The translations under genes were made by a program, and so were the position numbers. Of a stretch of 64,000 bases of DNA, positions 1 to 7,973 are shown piece after piece (position 1 is the first letter of the stretch; the number at the start of each line of letters is the position of its first letter). The notes under the pieces were generated by a model. It was not told the DNA's origin. It saw only the letters and a program-made list of their open reading frames with translations, and did no database searches. Source of the DNA: Acidobacteriota bacterium (GTDB taxonomy: Bacteria; Acidobacteriota; Polarisedimenticolia; Gp22-AA2); NCBI GenBank assembly GCA_003223135.1, contig QHXX01000021.1:127674-191673 (forward strand), read 5' to 3'.

Positions 1-408
1 CGACGGGCCCCTGAGGTTCGGCACCACGGCGCACAGGGCGGGCCGCTCCACACCTTCCAGGACGCCGCAGATCATCTTGACCGTCGTCATGACGGCCCCG
101 GTGTTCCCGGCGCTCACCACCCCCGCCGCCCGGCCGTCGCGCACCAGGGTGGCCGCGACGCGGATCGACGAGTCTTTCTTGCGCCGGAAGGCCGTGACGG
201 GCGAGTCCTGCATCTCCACCACCTCGCTCGCATGGACGACCTCGATCAACAGCCCGGCTGCGCGGTGTTTGGCGAGCTCGGCCTCGATCGCGTCCTGGCG
301 CCCGACCAGAATGAGACGCGCTCCGTATTCTCGAGCGGCCAGAACCGCTCCGGCCACGGGATGGGAGGGAGCGAAATCGCCCCCCATCGCGTCGATGGCG
401 ATGGTCAT
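1..408 (-). CDS. plsX: Phosphate acyltransferase PlsX (N-terminal part, cut by window edge)
   Basis: PlsX makes acyl-phosphate from acyl-ACP, the first step of the PlsX/PlsY route to phosphatidic acid. The visible 136 codons begin with the family's AIDAMGGDFAPS motif and continue with the conserved stretch around VSAGNTGAVM. The start is taken at the ATG at 408; an in-frame GTG lies two codons upstream at 414. The gene runs off the left end of the window, so the C-terminal part is not seen. It follows yceD and rpmF, the order found in very many bacteria, and is probably co-transcribed with them. Confidence 0.95.
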   Translation of the reverse strand, partial: MTIAIDAMGGDFAPSHPVAGAVLAAREYGARLILVGRQDAIEAELAKHRAAGLLIEVVHASEVVEMQDSPVTAFRRKKDSSIRVAATLVRDGRAAGVVSAGNTGAVMTTVKMICGVLEGVERPALCAVVPNLRGPS

Positions 409-521
409 CTCCACGTTCGGACCCTTCCCGGACGCGCGCGCCGGACCTGACGAGGGCGGAGAAAGGCATCCGGCGCGGGACGTATCGATGCATGCGGGCC
501 GGCGGGGTACCGGTCAGGTTC

Positions 522-704
522 CTAAATCTCGCCGACCTCGATGACTTCTCTTCCCTTGTAGTATCCGCAGTGAGGACAGACCCGGTGGGGCAGCTTGTCC
601 TCCTGGCAGTTCGGGCATTTCGAAAGGTTCGGGCGCGTGAGAGCGTCGTGGGCGCGCCTCTTGTCGCGGCGCGCGCGCGAGTGACGTCGTTTGGGATTCG
701 GCAT
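522..704 (-). CDS. rpmF: 50S ribosomal protein L32
   Basis: A 60-residue basic protein beginning MPNPKRRHSRARRDKRR, the typical L32 N-terminus. It has two CxxC pairs (CPNC and CPHC), so it is the zinc-binding form. Longer in-frame extension upstream to 851 is open only because it overlaps yceD on the same strand; the ATG at 704 gives the normal family start and length. It lies 23 bp downstream of yceD and upstream of plsX. Confidence 0.97.
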   Translation of the reverse strand: MPNPKRRHSRARRDKRRAHDALTRPNLSKCPNCQEDKLPHRVCPHCGYYKGREVIEVGEI

Positions 705-727
705 CGGGGCGTTCCTTCCCTGCGATT

Positions 728-1243
728 CTAGAGGAGGTTCTTCAGGACCCGGAGGCGAGGATCCTCGGTCCTCTTCTCCGCGCAGGCGCAATCGCCCTCG
801 TTGAGGTTGGTCCCGCACCGGGGGCAGAGACCCAGGCAATCCGGCCGGCACAGCGGTTTGAGCGGCAGGCCGAGATACACCTGCTCGGACAACAGCGCCT
901 GGAGGTCGATCCGTACACCGTCGTAATGGACCCGAGTGATCAGATCGTCGTCGATCCGGTTGTCCGCCGCCGCGGCGCTCTCTGGCTCGGTCGTATAGAA
1001 CAGGTCGAACGGAAGTTCGAGGGAGAGAGAGTATTCCTCCAGACAGCGGCTGCAGGAGAGCTTCGCCGCCGTCTCGATCCGGCCGGCGAAGGAGATCCCG
1101 TCCGCGTCCTTATTCAGTTCGCCGCTCAGATGCACCGTGTCCACTTGGATGCTGTCGCGCCCGCTCAGGGGAAGGCGGAACGCCCCGATCGATCGGCTGA
1201 TGGCCAGCCCTTCGGGCCCTATCTCCTTTATTTCTATGTACAT
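728..1243 (-). CDS. yceD: YceD/DUF177 family protein (23S rRNA accumulation)
   Basis: A 171-residue DUF177 protein. Members are needed for normal 23S rRNA accumulation in bacteria and plastids, and the gene is almost always next to rpmF, as here. A Cys pair (CSRC) in the middle and a C-terminal cluster (CRPDC..CPRCG..CAC) are visible, as in zinc-binding members of the family. The start is the ATG at 1243, about 18 bp downstream of the predicted transcription start. Molecular activity of the family is not firmly known. Confidence 0.9.
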   Translation of the reverse strand: MYIEIKEIGPEGLAISRSIGAFRLPLSGRDSIQVDTVHLSGELNKDADGISFAGRIETAAKLSCSRCLEEYSLSLELPFDLFYTTEPESAAAADNRIDDDLITRVHYDGVRIDLQALLSEQVYLGLPLKPLCRPDCLGLCPRCGTNLNEGDCACAEKRTEDPRLRVLKNLL

Positions 1244-1267
1244 GACCTTCAGTCCGGAGGACGGCGC

Positions 1268-1295
1268 ATTATAGCATGGGGAAGATCTTTGTCAA
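1268..1295 (-). promoter_or_regulatory. Sigma-70 promoter of yceD-rpmF-plsX
   Basis: On the minus strand a perfect TTGACA (1295-1290) is followed after 16 bp by a perfect TATAAT (1273-1268). The predicted transcription start is near 1261, leaving a leader of about 18 nt before the yceD ATG at 1243. Confidence 0.8.
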
Positions 1296-1350
1296 TTGTA
1301 CGGGGCACAAGGATTTCGGCGGGGGGCGGAGCAGGCGAAGGGTCGGCGAT

Positions 1351-2898
1351 CTACTTCATCTTCTCCAGTTCTCTGAGCGACGAAAGAGCCTCGGCATGGC
1401 CCGGCATGAGCTCGAGGGTCTTCTCGTATTCCTTCCTCGCCTTCGCGAACAGGCCGTGCGATTTGTAGAAGTGTCCCAGGGCGACCAAGTGTCCCGGGTT
1501 GAAGGGTTCCAGCTCGGCCGCGCGCAGGAAGGCGTTCTCGGCTTTCTTCTGCCAGCGATAGTCCGGGTTGCGCATCAGGGCCTGACCCAGAAGACCGAAG
1601 ACCGCGGCGTTCTTATCACTGTAAGAAGTGGCGAACTCGCAGTAGCGGATGCAGTTGAAGTAGTCGGCCATTTTAAAGTAGTCCCTCGCCTTGGCGAAGA
1701 ACTGGTCGGCCATGCGGCTCTTCTCCTCTTCCATCGATTGCCTTTCGGTCTTGGTCAGTTCCTTGCGCAGGGACAGACTCTCCAGGTCCAGGCTGACCAC
1801 CTTCTCGGTGCTCGTGCCGGCGGCGCGGGCCGCCCCCAGCTTTTCGGAACGCACCTTGAGGAAGGACTCCAGGAGGCGCGCCTCGATGATCTGCAGCTCT
1901 TCCTTGAGGTCTTGCTGGACTTTTTTCATGAAACGAGCCGGCTGGTAACGCTCCTTGCGTTCCAGGTAGGCGGTCTTCACCTGGTCCTGGGAGGTTCCCT
2001 CGAGGATCCCGAGGATTGCCTGCGGCGTCCCGTCGCGGACGGTCCGGTAGAATTCGAGGACCTCGGCCCGCTCCCGATCCTCGCGCTTTCTCTTCTCCTC
2101 GTCGCCGCGCACGAGGTCCCCACAGCTCAGGGGACCCGCCGAGATGGCCGGCACGAAATTCACCAGTCCGAGGATCAAGAGTCCGAACAGGAACCGGGTC
2201 GCCGCCTCCTCGTCCGCCGTGGGCATCTGCGCAAGGACATCACGCACCTTCGTCTGGCCATCGACCCGGGACAGGAGAAATCCCTCGATGGGGGCGAGGG
2301 TCAGGCGGTCGACGGGGAGATAGATCTGGTCCGACAGTCGCAGGGTTCGATCCTGCCGGAGGAGCGCCTCGCGGATCGGCTCGAAGCCGGACATCGTGCG
2401 CAGCGCCCGGATGATCATCTCGAAGCTGACGACGACGTCCGTCTCGAGGAGTCCGGCGGTGACAGGCCCTTCCTCGAACCGAAATTCGATCTCATCCCAC
2501 CGGAACAGGGCGGTCAGGATGCGTTGCGCCAGGTCGCGGTTGGCCTGCTGCAGCGTCATCGGAGTCAAAAGACCCCGGCGCGCGGCGGTCTCTCCCACCT
2601 GGCGATCGTCCAGCCCCTTCAGGGCCTCGGACTCCTCCGGCCGCATCCAACCATGCGCCACGAGAACATGCGCGAGGTTCTCATCGGGAAGGGAGGAGGA
2701 GGACGCCAGGATCATTCCGCGGTCGAGAAGGATCCGTTTCTCCACGCCGCTTCTCGAAAGCACCAGCGTCCCGGTCTTCTCGTCCAGGTAGAGATCGCGG
2801 ATGACCTCGGCCAGCCCCGGAGGCGAGCAAAACCCCCGTACGGCCTGCGAGGCTTCCGGCGGCGTTCCGCCCGCCGTCGCCGCCGCCTCGCCGCTCAT
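1351..2898 (-). CDS. DUF4388 (PATAN-like) and TPR protein with a J-domain-like middle
   Basis: A 515-residue protein. Roughly residues 25-160 look like a DUF4388/PATAN module, a signalling domain often found with response regulators. Around residues 280-350 a segment (LGILEGTSQDQVKTAYLERK, then RYQPARF) resembles a DnaJ domain, but the HPD tripeptide is replaced by QPA, so Hsp70 stimulation is unlikely. The last ~130 residues hold two to three TPR repeats. The ATG at 2898 overlaps the stop of the upstream receiver-kinase gene in an ATGA junction, which decides the start; the longer open frame beyond it is a shadow of the kinase. It is the last gene of the sigma-54 operon starting at 7565, and is probably an output or scaffold protein. 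The exact role is unknown. Confidence 0.8.
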   Translation of the reverse strand: MSGEAAATAGGTPPEASQAVRGFCSPPGLAEVIRDLYLDEKTGTLVLSRSGVEKRILLDRGMILASSSSLPDENLAHVLVAHGWMRPEESEALKGLDDRQVGETAARRGLLTPMTLQQANRDLAQRILTALFRWDEIEFRFEEGPVTAGLLETDVVVSFEMIIRALRTMSGFEPIREALLRQDRTLRLSDQIYLPVDRLTLAPIEGFLLSRVDGQTKVRDVLAQMPTADEEAATRFLFGLLILGLVNFVPAISAGPLSCGDLVRGDEEKRKREDRERAEVLEFYRTVRDGTPQAILGILEGTSQDQVKTAYLERKERYQPARFMKKVQQDLKEELQIIEARLLESFLKVRSEKLGAARAAGTSTEKVVSLDLESLSLRKELTKTERQSMEEEKSRMADQFFAKARDYFKMADYFNCIRYCEFATSYSDKNAAVFGLLGQALMRNPDYRWQKKAENAFLRAAELEPFNPGHLVALGHFYKSHGLFAKARKEYEKTLELMPGHAEALSSLRELEKMK

Positions 2899-4136
2899 GC
2901 CGCGGACGCTCCCGCAGGGGCCGCCCCGGCCTGCCCCTCGGCCGGTCCGGAGAGGGGCAGGGAGATGAACACGGTGGTCCCCTCTCCCGACCTGCTCTTG
3001 AGCCAGATCTTCCCTCCGTGACACTCCACCGCCAGCCGGCAGAAGGTCAGACCCAGCCCCGAGTCGTAGAGCATTCGCTTCGAGGTGTCCGACTCGCCCG
3101 CCACGAACTTCTCGAAGATGTGCGGCTGCAGGTCCTCGGGGATTCCCTCGCCGGTGTCGCTGACCGTGATGGTCACGGCGTCGCCTTCCTGCTGCCCGTC
3201 GACTGTGACCCGGCCGCCTCCGGCGGTGTGCTTGAAGGCGTTGTTGAGAAGGTTCGCGATGACGCGGCCGAGGAGCTCTCGATCCGCCCGCGGCGACGGC
3301 AGGTCGGGCGGGACCCGGTTCTCCAGGCGGATGTTGTCCCGCGCGCTGAGACCCATCATTTCGTCCACGTTCTCCTGGACCATGCCGTGCACGACCACCG
3401 GCTCGAGCTTGAGCGTCATCTTGCGCTCCTCGAGCTTCCCGATCTGCAGGATGTTCAGGATCATTCGCATCAGCTGGCGGGCGCTCTCCTGAGTGCGCTG
3501 CAGAAGCTCCTTGAGGCGCGTCGGCGTCATCATCTCGAGGCTCTGCATCTGGATGAGCTGGACGTTTCCCATGATGCTGGCGAGAGGGTTCTTCAGATCG
3601 TGCACGACCATCTGCATCATGGACTCCTTGAACCCCTGCATCCGGATCAGCTCCTGGTTGGCCGCCTCGATCTCCACGCGCTTCAGCTCCAATTGATCCT
3701 GAAGCCCCTTGACGCGCAGAACGGAGCGCACCTTCGCCAGGAGCTCCACCTTGTTGATCGGCTTGCTCAGGAAATCGTCGGCGCCGTACTCCAGGGCCTG
3801 CACCTTGTCCTCGAGCGCGTTGAGGGCCGTGACCAGGATGATGGGCAAAAGACGCGTCTCGTAGCGACCCTTGAGCCTCTGGCACAGCTCGAAGCCGCTC
3901 ATCTTGGGCATCATGACGTCGAGGAGGAGGAGATCGGGCGGCCCTTTCTCGACCAGGCGCAGCGCCTCTTCCCCGTCGTAGGCTTTCGCCACGCGGTAGC
4001 CGCTCCCGCGCAAGATCGATTCCATCAGCCGCACGTTGCGCTGGTCGTCGTCGACCACGAGGATGCTGCCCGATCCGGTCCCCTCCGCCGGGGTCAGTGG
4101 GCCTTCGGTCGGGGCGGGCGCGCTCATCGAATCCAT
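2895..4136 (-). CDS. Receiver domain-histidine kinase (REC-HisKA-HATPase)
   Basis: A 413-residue cytoplasmic protein. An N-terminal receiver (residues 24-140) has the acidic pocket VVDDD, phospho-acceptor D73 (LLLLD), and the conserved Lys in SKP. A short coiled coil (about 145-175) leads to a HisKA domain with H179 in VVHDLKNPLASI and a HATPase domain with the N-box (NLLNNAFKH) and the G-boxes DTGEGIP and GLGLTF. There is no membrane segment, so its input is probably phosphotransfer or a partner. It starts 4 bp after the stop of the hybrid kinase gene and overlaps the DUF4388 gene by 4 bp, so the three are likely co-translated. Confidence 0.92.
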   Translation of the reverse strand: MDSMSAPAPTEGPLTPAEGTGSGSILVVDDDQRNVRLMESILRGSGYRVAKAYDGEEALRLVEKGPPDLLLLDVMMPKMSGFELCQRLKGRYETRLLPIILVTALNALEDKVQALEYGADDFLSKPINKVELLAKVRSVLRVKGLQDQLELKRVEIEAANQELIRMQGFKESMMQMVVHDLKNPLASIMGNVQLIQMQSLEMMTPTRLKELLQRTQESARQLMRMILNILQIGKLEERKMTLKLEPVVVHGMVQENVDEMMGLSARDNIRLENRVPPDLPSPRADRELLGRVIANLLNNAFKHTAGGGRVTVDGQQEGDAVTITVSDTGEGIPEDLQPHIFEKFVAGESDTSKRMLYDSGLGLTFCRLAVECHGGKIWLKSRSGEGTTVFISLPLSGPAEGQAGAAPAGASAA

Positions 4137-4140
4137 GGGG

Positions 4141-6108
4141 TCAGTTCGAAGCCGGGCCGGCGCCGCGCTGCAGGAAGGCGGCGATCTGGCGCGCGAACCG
4201 GCTCGGTTCGATCGGCTTGGGGATGTAGCCCGCGCATCCGGCCTCCTTCGCCCTGACCTCGTCCCCCTTCATGACATGCGCCGTCAGGGCGACGACGGGG
4301 ATGTCGCGCGTCTCCGGGTTGTCCCTCAAGAGACGCGCCGCCCGGAGCCCGTCCATCCCCGGGAGCTGGATGTCCATCAATATGAGGTCCGGTCGGATGA
4401 ACTTCAAGGCATCCAGCGCCTCCTCCCCGGTCGCCGATTCGGCCACGCGATAGCCATTCGCCTTCAGAATGTCGCGCACCAGCTTCATGTTGATCGGGTT
4501 GTCTTCCACGACCAGGATGAGGTCCCCTTCCCGGCGCGCGTCCTGCGTCAACCGGCTGACACCCTCTGGGAGGTCGTTGGGAAACGGCTCGAGGGGCTGC
4601 GCCCGCGGCGTCATGATGCCGGGGATGGTCACCGTGAAGTCGCTTCCCTCCCCGAACCGGCTCCTCAGGGCCACGCGGCCGCCGTGCATCTCCACGAATT
4701 TCTTCACCAGAGTCAGGCCGAGGCCGGTGCCCTGATAGCGGCGGGCGTACGAGCCGTCGACCTGGGTGAAGGCCTGGAAGATCCGATCCTGGTCCTCCGC
4801 CTTGATCCCGATGCCGGTGTCAATGACCGACACCGCGAGCGCGTCCCCCTCGCGCCGCGCCCGCAGCGTGACCCGGCCTCCGGGATGCGTGAACTTCACG
4901 GCGTTGCTGAGGAGGTTGTTCATGATCTGTTTGACCTTGCTGCGATCGGCGCGGACTTCGAGCGCCGGATCCTCGACCTCCACGACGAGCTCGATGTGCT
5001 TGCGGCCCGCCTCCACCCGCAAGAGCACCATCGCCTCCTCGCAGACCGGGCCGATCTCGAACTCCTCGACGCTCAGTTTCATCTTGCCGGCCTCGATCTT
5101 CGACAGGTCGAGGATTTCGTTGATCAGCTCCAGAAGATGCCGGCCACTCGAGAGAATGTCGGCCACATAGTCTTTGTGGTCCTCGGTGAGCGATCCCGCG
5201 CCGGTGTCGAGGAGAAGCTCCGAGAACCCGATGACCGCGTTCAGGGGCGTGCGCAGCTCGTGCGACATGTTCGCCAGGAACTCGCTTTTCAGAGAATTGG
5301 CGCGCTGCAGCTCGAGGTTCGACTCCTGGAGCTTCTGGTTGACCACCTCCAGCTCCTGCGTCCGCTCCTTGACCTTGCGCTCGAGATCGGCGTTCATCCG
5401 CTCGATGTCCTCGAGGTGCTGCTTCTTCTCCTCCAGCTTGTCCAGATACAGCTTGTAGGAGTAGTAGATGAGCACGCAGAAGGGCAGGGACAGGACGAAC
5501 GAGTAGATCCCAAAACGCTGCAGGAAGTACGACATCCCGAGCGCCAGCGAGCCGCCGGCGAAGAACGAGGGCGCCGACCAGAGAAAATTCTCGTGCCATA
5601 CCTTGAAGATGTTCAGGCGCCCGCTGAGCGCCACGACCCCCGAGATGCTGTACGTATTGACCAGATAGAACACGAGCGTCGCGCTCATCAGCGCCATCAG
5701 CGGCACGCTGCCACCGCCCTGGCCGCTCCCACCGAACCCGACGTATGTGTGGCAGGTGGCGAAGGTCGTGACGACGAACGACGAAATGTTGAACAGCGAG
5801 CGGTAGAACTCCATGCGCGGCGCGCGGATGAAACACAGGCTGCTGATGCAGATGATGGAGATGAGCACCGCGTCTGCGGTGCCCAGCAGAATCATGGTGG
5901 CCAGGATGAAGGGATGCGAGATCGACATCTCGACGCGCATCCCCAGGTGCACGGTGTGCGGCGCCATGACGGCGCCGATGAGGGCGAGCATCAGAAACTC
6001 GGTGTCGAAGCTGAGGGCGCCGCCGTGCAGGACGTCGAGCACGATGACCAGGGCAGCAGCGTACGTGGCCAGGATGTAGATTCGGGTGCCCCGGTTGAGG
6101 TCCTTCAT
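4141..6108 (-). CDS. Membrane-bound hybrid histidine kinase with C-terminal receiver
   Basis: A 655-residue protein. Residues 1-220 are strongly hydrophobic and form about six to seven membrane segments of an unrecognised sensor type, with no large periplasmic loop visible. A coiled coil (about 222-272) follows, then HisKA with H283 in [14 protein letters not shown], a HATPase domain ([21 protein letters not shown]) and a receiver near 520-645 with acidic pocket VEDN and acceptor Asp in [13 protein letters not shown]. The ATG at 6108 has a GGAG about 8 nt upstream; longer open frame upstream is a shadow of the regulator gene. It lies 56 bp after the NtrC-type gene, its probable phosphorelay partner. 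Confidence 0.93.
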   Translation of the reverse strand: MKDLNRGTRIYILATYAAALVIVLDVLHGGALSFDTEFLMLALIGAVMAPHTVHLGMRVEMSISHPFILATMILLGTADAVLISIICISSLCFIRAPRMEFYRSLFNISSFVVTTFATCHTYVGFGGSGQGGGSVPLMALMSATLVFYLVNTYSISGVVALSGRLNIFKVWHENFLWSAPSFFAGGSLALGMSYFLQRFGIYSFVLSLPFCVLIYYSYKLYLDKLEEKKQHLEDIERMNADLERKVKERTQELEVVNQKLQESNLELQRANSLKSEFLANMSHELRTPLNAVIGFSELLLDTGAGSLTEDHKDYVADILSSGRHLLELINEILDLSKIEAGKMKLSVEEFEIGPVCEEAMVLLRVEAGRKHIELVVEVEDPALEVRADRSKVKQIMNNLLSNAVKFTHPGGRVTLRARREGDALAVSVIDTGIGIKAEDQDRIFQAFTQVDGSYARRYQGTGLGLTLVKKFVEMHGGRVALRSRFGEGSDFTVTIPGIMTPRAQPLEPFPNDLPEGVSRLTQDARREGDLILVVEDNPINMKLVRDILKANGYRVAESATGEEALDALKFIRPDLILMDIQLPGMDGLRAARLLRDNPETRDIPVVALTAHVMKGDEVRAKEAGCAGYIPKPIEPSRFARQIAAFLQRGAGPASN

Positions 6109-6164
6109 GCGCGTAACTCCGGCGCCGGCGCGGCCGGGCGCGCGCCCCGCCGGCGGCGGTCCAT

Positions 6165-7565
6165 TTAGTTCACCGGGCTCCGTCCGATGTCGTACCTCTT
6201 GAGCTTGCTGTAGAGACTCGAGCGATTGATGCCGAGCACCGAGGCGGCGAGCTTTTTGTTCCAGTTGCACTCCGCGAGCGTCTTCAGGATGTACAGCCGC
6301 TCGTTCTCGTGCAGCGAGAGCTTCACCTCGGCGCCGTCGGTGGCGCCATCCTTCAGGTTGGGGGGCAGGTCGCTGACCTCGATGAGATCCGCCTTGGCCA
6401 GGATGACGGTGCGCTCGATCACGTTTTCCAGCTCCCGCACGTTGCCGGGCCAGGAATAACGGGTCATCACATCCATGGCGTCGCTCGAGAAACCGCGCAT
6501 GATCTTGCCGATCTTCTTGGACACCTGCTCCAGCACCTCCATGCCCAGGATCGGGATGTCCTCGACTCTCTCCCGGAGCGGGGGGATGTGGATCGGGATC
6601 ACGTTCAGGCGGTAGAACAGGTCGTTCCGGAAGCTGCCCCGCTCCATTCCCTCCTGCAGGTTCTTGTTGGTGGCCGCGATCACGCGGACGTCGACCTCGA
6701 GGGTCTCCTCGCCACCGACCCTCTCGAAGCGTCGTTCCTGCAGAAAGCGCAGGAGCATGAGCTGCGTGGCGGGCGAAATGTCGCCGATCTCGTCCAGGAA
6801 GATCGTCCCGGAGTGCGCCAGCTCGAAGCGTCCCTTCTTCTGTTTGACTGCGCCGGTGAACGCGCCCTTCTCGTGCCCGAACAGCTCCGAGTGCAGGATG
6901 CCCTCGGAGTACACCGCGCAATTGGCCTCCACGAACGGCCTGTCGGCCCGCGGCGAGTTGTAGTGCAGGATGCGGGCCAGTAGACCCTTTCCGGTGCCGC
7001 TCTCGCCCATCACCAGAACGGTCGAATCGGTGGCGGTGACTTCCTGCAGAACGTCGTGAATCTGCTTCATCTTCGGGCTCTTGCCGAGGATGGCGCTGAA
7101 GGCGAACTGGCTCTGGAGGTTGCGCCGGAGCTCGAAGTTCTTCACCTTCTCCGACTGCAGCTCCTCCGCGGCGCGGCGGCGCTCGTACCCCATCTGTTTG
7201 ATCTGGGCGGCCTTCTCCGCCAGGCTCAGGAGGTCCTCGTCGGCGACCGGCTTGCGCAGGAAGTCGTACGCGCCCTTGCGCAGCGCCACGATCGTGGCGT
7301 CGACATCGGGCGTCGCGGCGGACATCGCCACGGGCGTCTCGGGTGAGGCCTCCTTGATCTGCGCCAGGACGTCGAGGCCGCGCATGTCCGGGAGTTCGTG
7401 GTCGACGATTGCCAGGTCGAAGCTCTGCGCCTTCAGCCGCTCCAGAGCCAGGGCGCCGCGGTCGACCACGACGACGCGGTGGCCGTTGCGGGTCAGGACG
7501 CCCGATTCGGCGCGCGCCGCTTCCGCGTCGGCATCGATGAGAAGTATGTTGGCCTTGGGAGTCAC
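6165..7565 (-). CDS. NtrC-family sigma-54-dependent response regulator
   Basis: A 466-residue enhancer-binding protein. Receiver domain (residues 4-118) with acceptor D55 (LAIVD) and Lys in RKP; AAA+ domain with Walker A GESGTGKG, the sigma-54 contact loop GAFTGA and Walker B FLDEIGD; C-terminal Fis-type helix-turn-helix ([19 protein letters not shown]). The usual threonine of the receiver switch is Ser here. I place the start at the GTG at 7565 because it has GGAGG six bases upstream and because the earlier in-frame start at 7613 lies inside the sigma-54 promoter at 7597-7612. It is the first gene of a signalling operon and is probably self-activating. Confidence 0.93.
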   Translation of the reverse strand: MTPKANILLIDADAEAARAESGVLTRNGHRVVVVDRGALALERLKAQSFDLAIVDHELPDMRGLDVLAQIKEASPETPVAMSAATPDVDATIVALRKGAYDFLRKPVADEDLLSLAEKAAQIKQMGYERRRAAEELQSEKVKNFELRRNLQSQFAFSAILGKSPKMKQIHDVLQEVTATDSTVLVMGESGTGKGLLARILHYNSPRADRPFVEANCAVYSEGILHSELFGHEKGAFTGAVKQKKGRFELAHSGTIFLDEIGDISPATQLMLLRFLQERRFERVGGEETLEVDVRVIAATNKNLQEGMERGSFRNDLFYRLNVIPIHIPPLRERVEDIPILGMEVLEQVSKKIGKIMRGFSSDAMDVMTRYSWPGNVRELENVIERTVILAKADLIEVSDLPPNLKDGATDGAEVKLSLHENERLYILKTLAECNWNKKLAASVLGINRSSLYSKLKRYDIGRSPVN

Positions 7566-7578
7566 GTTGCCCTCCAGA

Positions 7579-7640
7579 TTGCGTGTCCAGAAGAGCAGCA
7601 AGAACTGTTCCACGGGCGGTCATGAGCCCCGGACACGCAA
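7579..7640. repeat. Perfect 10-bp inverted repeat flanking the sigma-54 promoter
   Basis: TTGCGTGTCC (7579-7588) and GGACACGCAA (7631-7640) are exact reverse complements separated by 42 bp. The left arm overlaps the predicted transcription start of the NtrC-type operon and the right arm lies about 19 bp upstream of its -24 element. This geometry suggests a regulator binding pair; DNA looping or autorepression is possible. That reading is inference. Confidence 0.6.
7597..7612 (-). promoter_or_regulatory. Sigma-54 (-24/-12) promoter of the NtrC-type operon
   Basis: On the minus strand 7612-7597 reads TGGAACAGTTCTTGCT, close to the consensus TGGCACnnnnnTTGCW with the required GG-N10-GC spacing. 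The transcription start would be near 7586, about 20 nt upstream of the GTG start at 7565. Confidence 0.75.
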
Positions 7641-7973
7641 CACGTGAGGCCTGAGGGCCTTGCGGCAATGACGATCATGAAACCGCCGGGTGGCGCACCC
7701 GGGACGCCGATTTTCGTAGCGCGGGTGACGCGAATTGTAACGTGGTGTTGTCCAGTCGCCGCTCCCGCGAGGCAAGTCTGACCAGGGTCAGGACACGCGT
7801 CAGGTCGTCGACGCAGGCATCGAACGCGCGGCGTCCGCCCTGGCGTCAGAGACTCGCCCGCGGGGGACGCATGACGCGTACCTCGCCGGATCCCTGTCTC
7901 CTTCCCTCGCCCCGAGCGGGCGGGTGAGGCGTGTCCGGGAGGGGCCGGGGAGCGTGCTATAGTACGGAAAGGC

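Larger units (their letters stand above)
7566..7973. promoter_or_regulatory. 408-bp divergent regulatory region without a gene
   Basis: This stretch separates the NtrC-type gene (minus) from the TPR gene (plus). I see no convincing coding sequence. It holds a sigma-54 promoter (7597-7612, minus), four copies of GCGTGTCC (7581-7588 and 7929-7936 on plus; 7631-7638 and 7791-7798 on minus), three copies of TGACGCG (7726-7732 and 7872-7878 plus; 7796-7802 minus), and a perfect 7-bp inverted repeat CCGGGTG/CACCCGG (7686-7702) without a T tract. A TATAGT at 7958-7963 could be the -10 of the plus-strand gene, but no -35 fits it. Confidence 0.65.

Noticed and set aside
2899-3885. An N-terminal extension of the DUF4388 protein
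   Set aside because: It overlaps the receiver-kinase coding sequence out of frame and has shadow-type composition; the ATGA junction sets the start at 2898.
4036-6168. A 710-codon open frame on the plus strand opposite the hybrid kinase
   Set aside because: Same antisense effect; the composition (His, Arg, Glu, Leu runs) is typical of a shadow and the minus-strand kinase is certain.
6109-7668. A long N-terminal extension of the hybrid kinase in its own frame
   Set aside because: The extension is an Arg/Gly/Pro-rich shadow of the NtrC-type gene; the ATG at 6108 has an SD and begins the membrane domain.
7686-7702. Hairpin CCGGGTG/CACCCGG as a terminator
   Set aside because: No T tract follows on either strand and no gene ends just before it.
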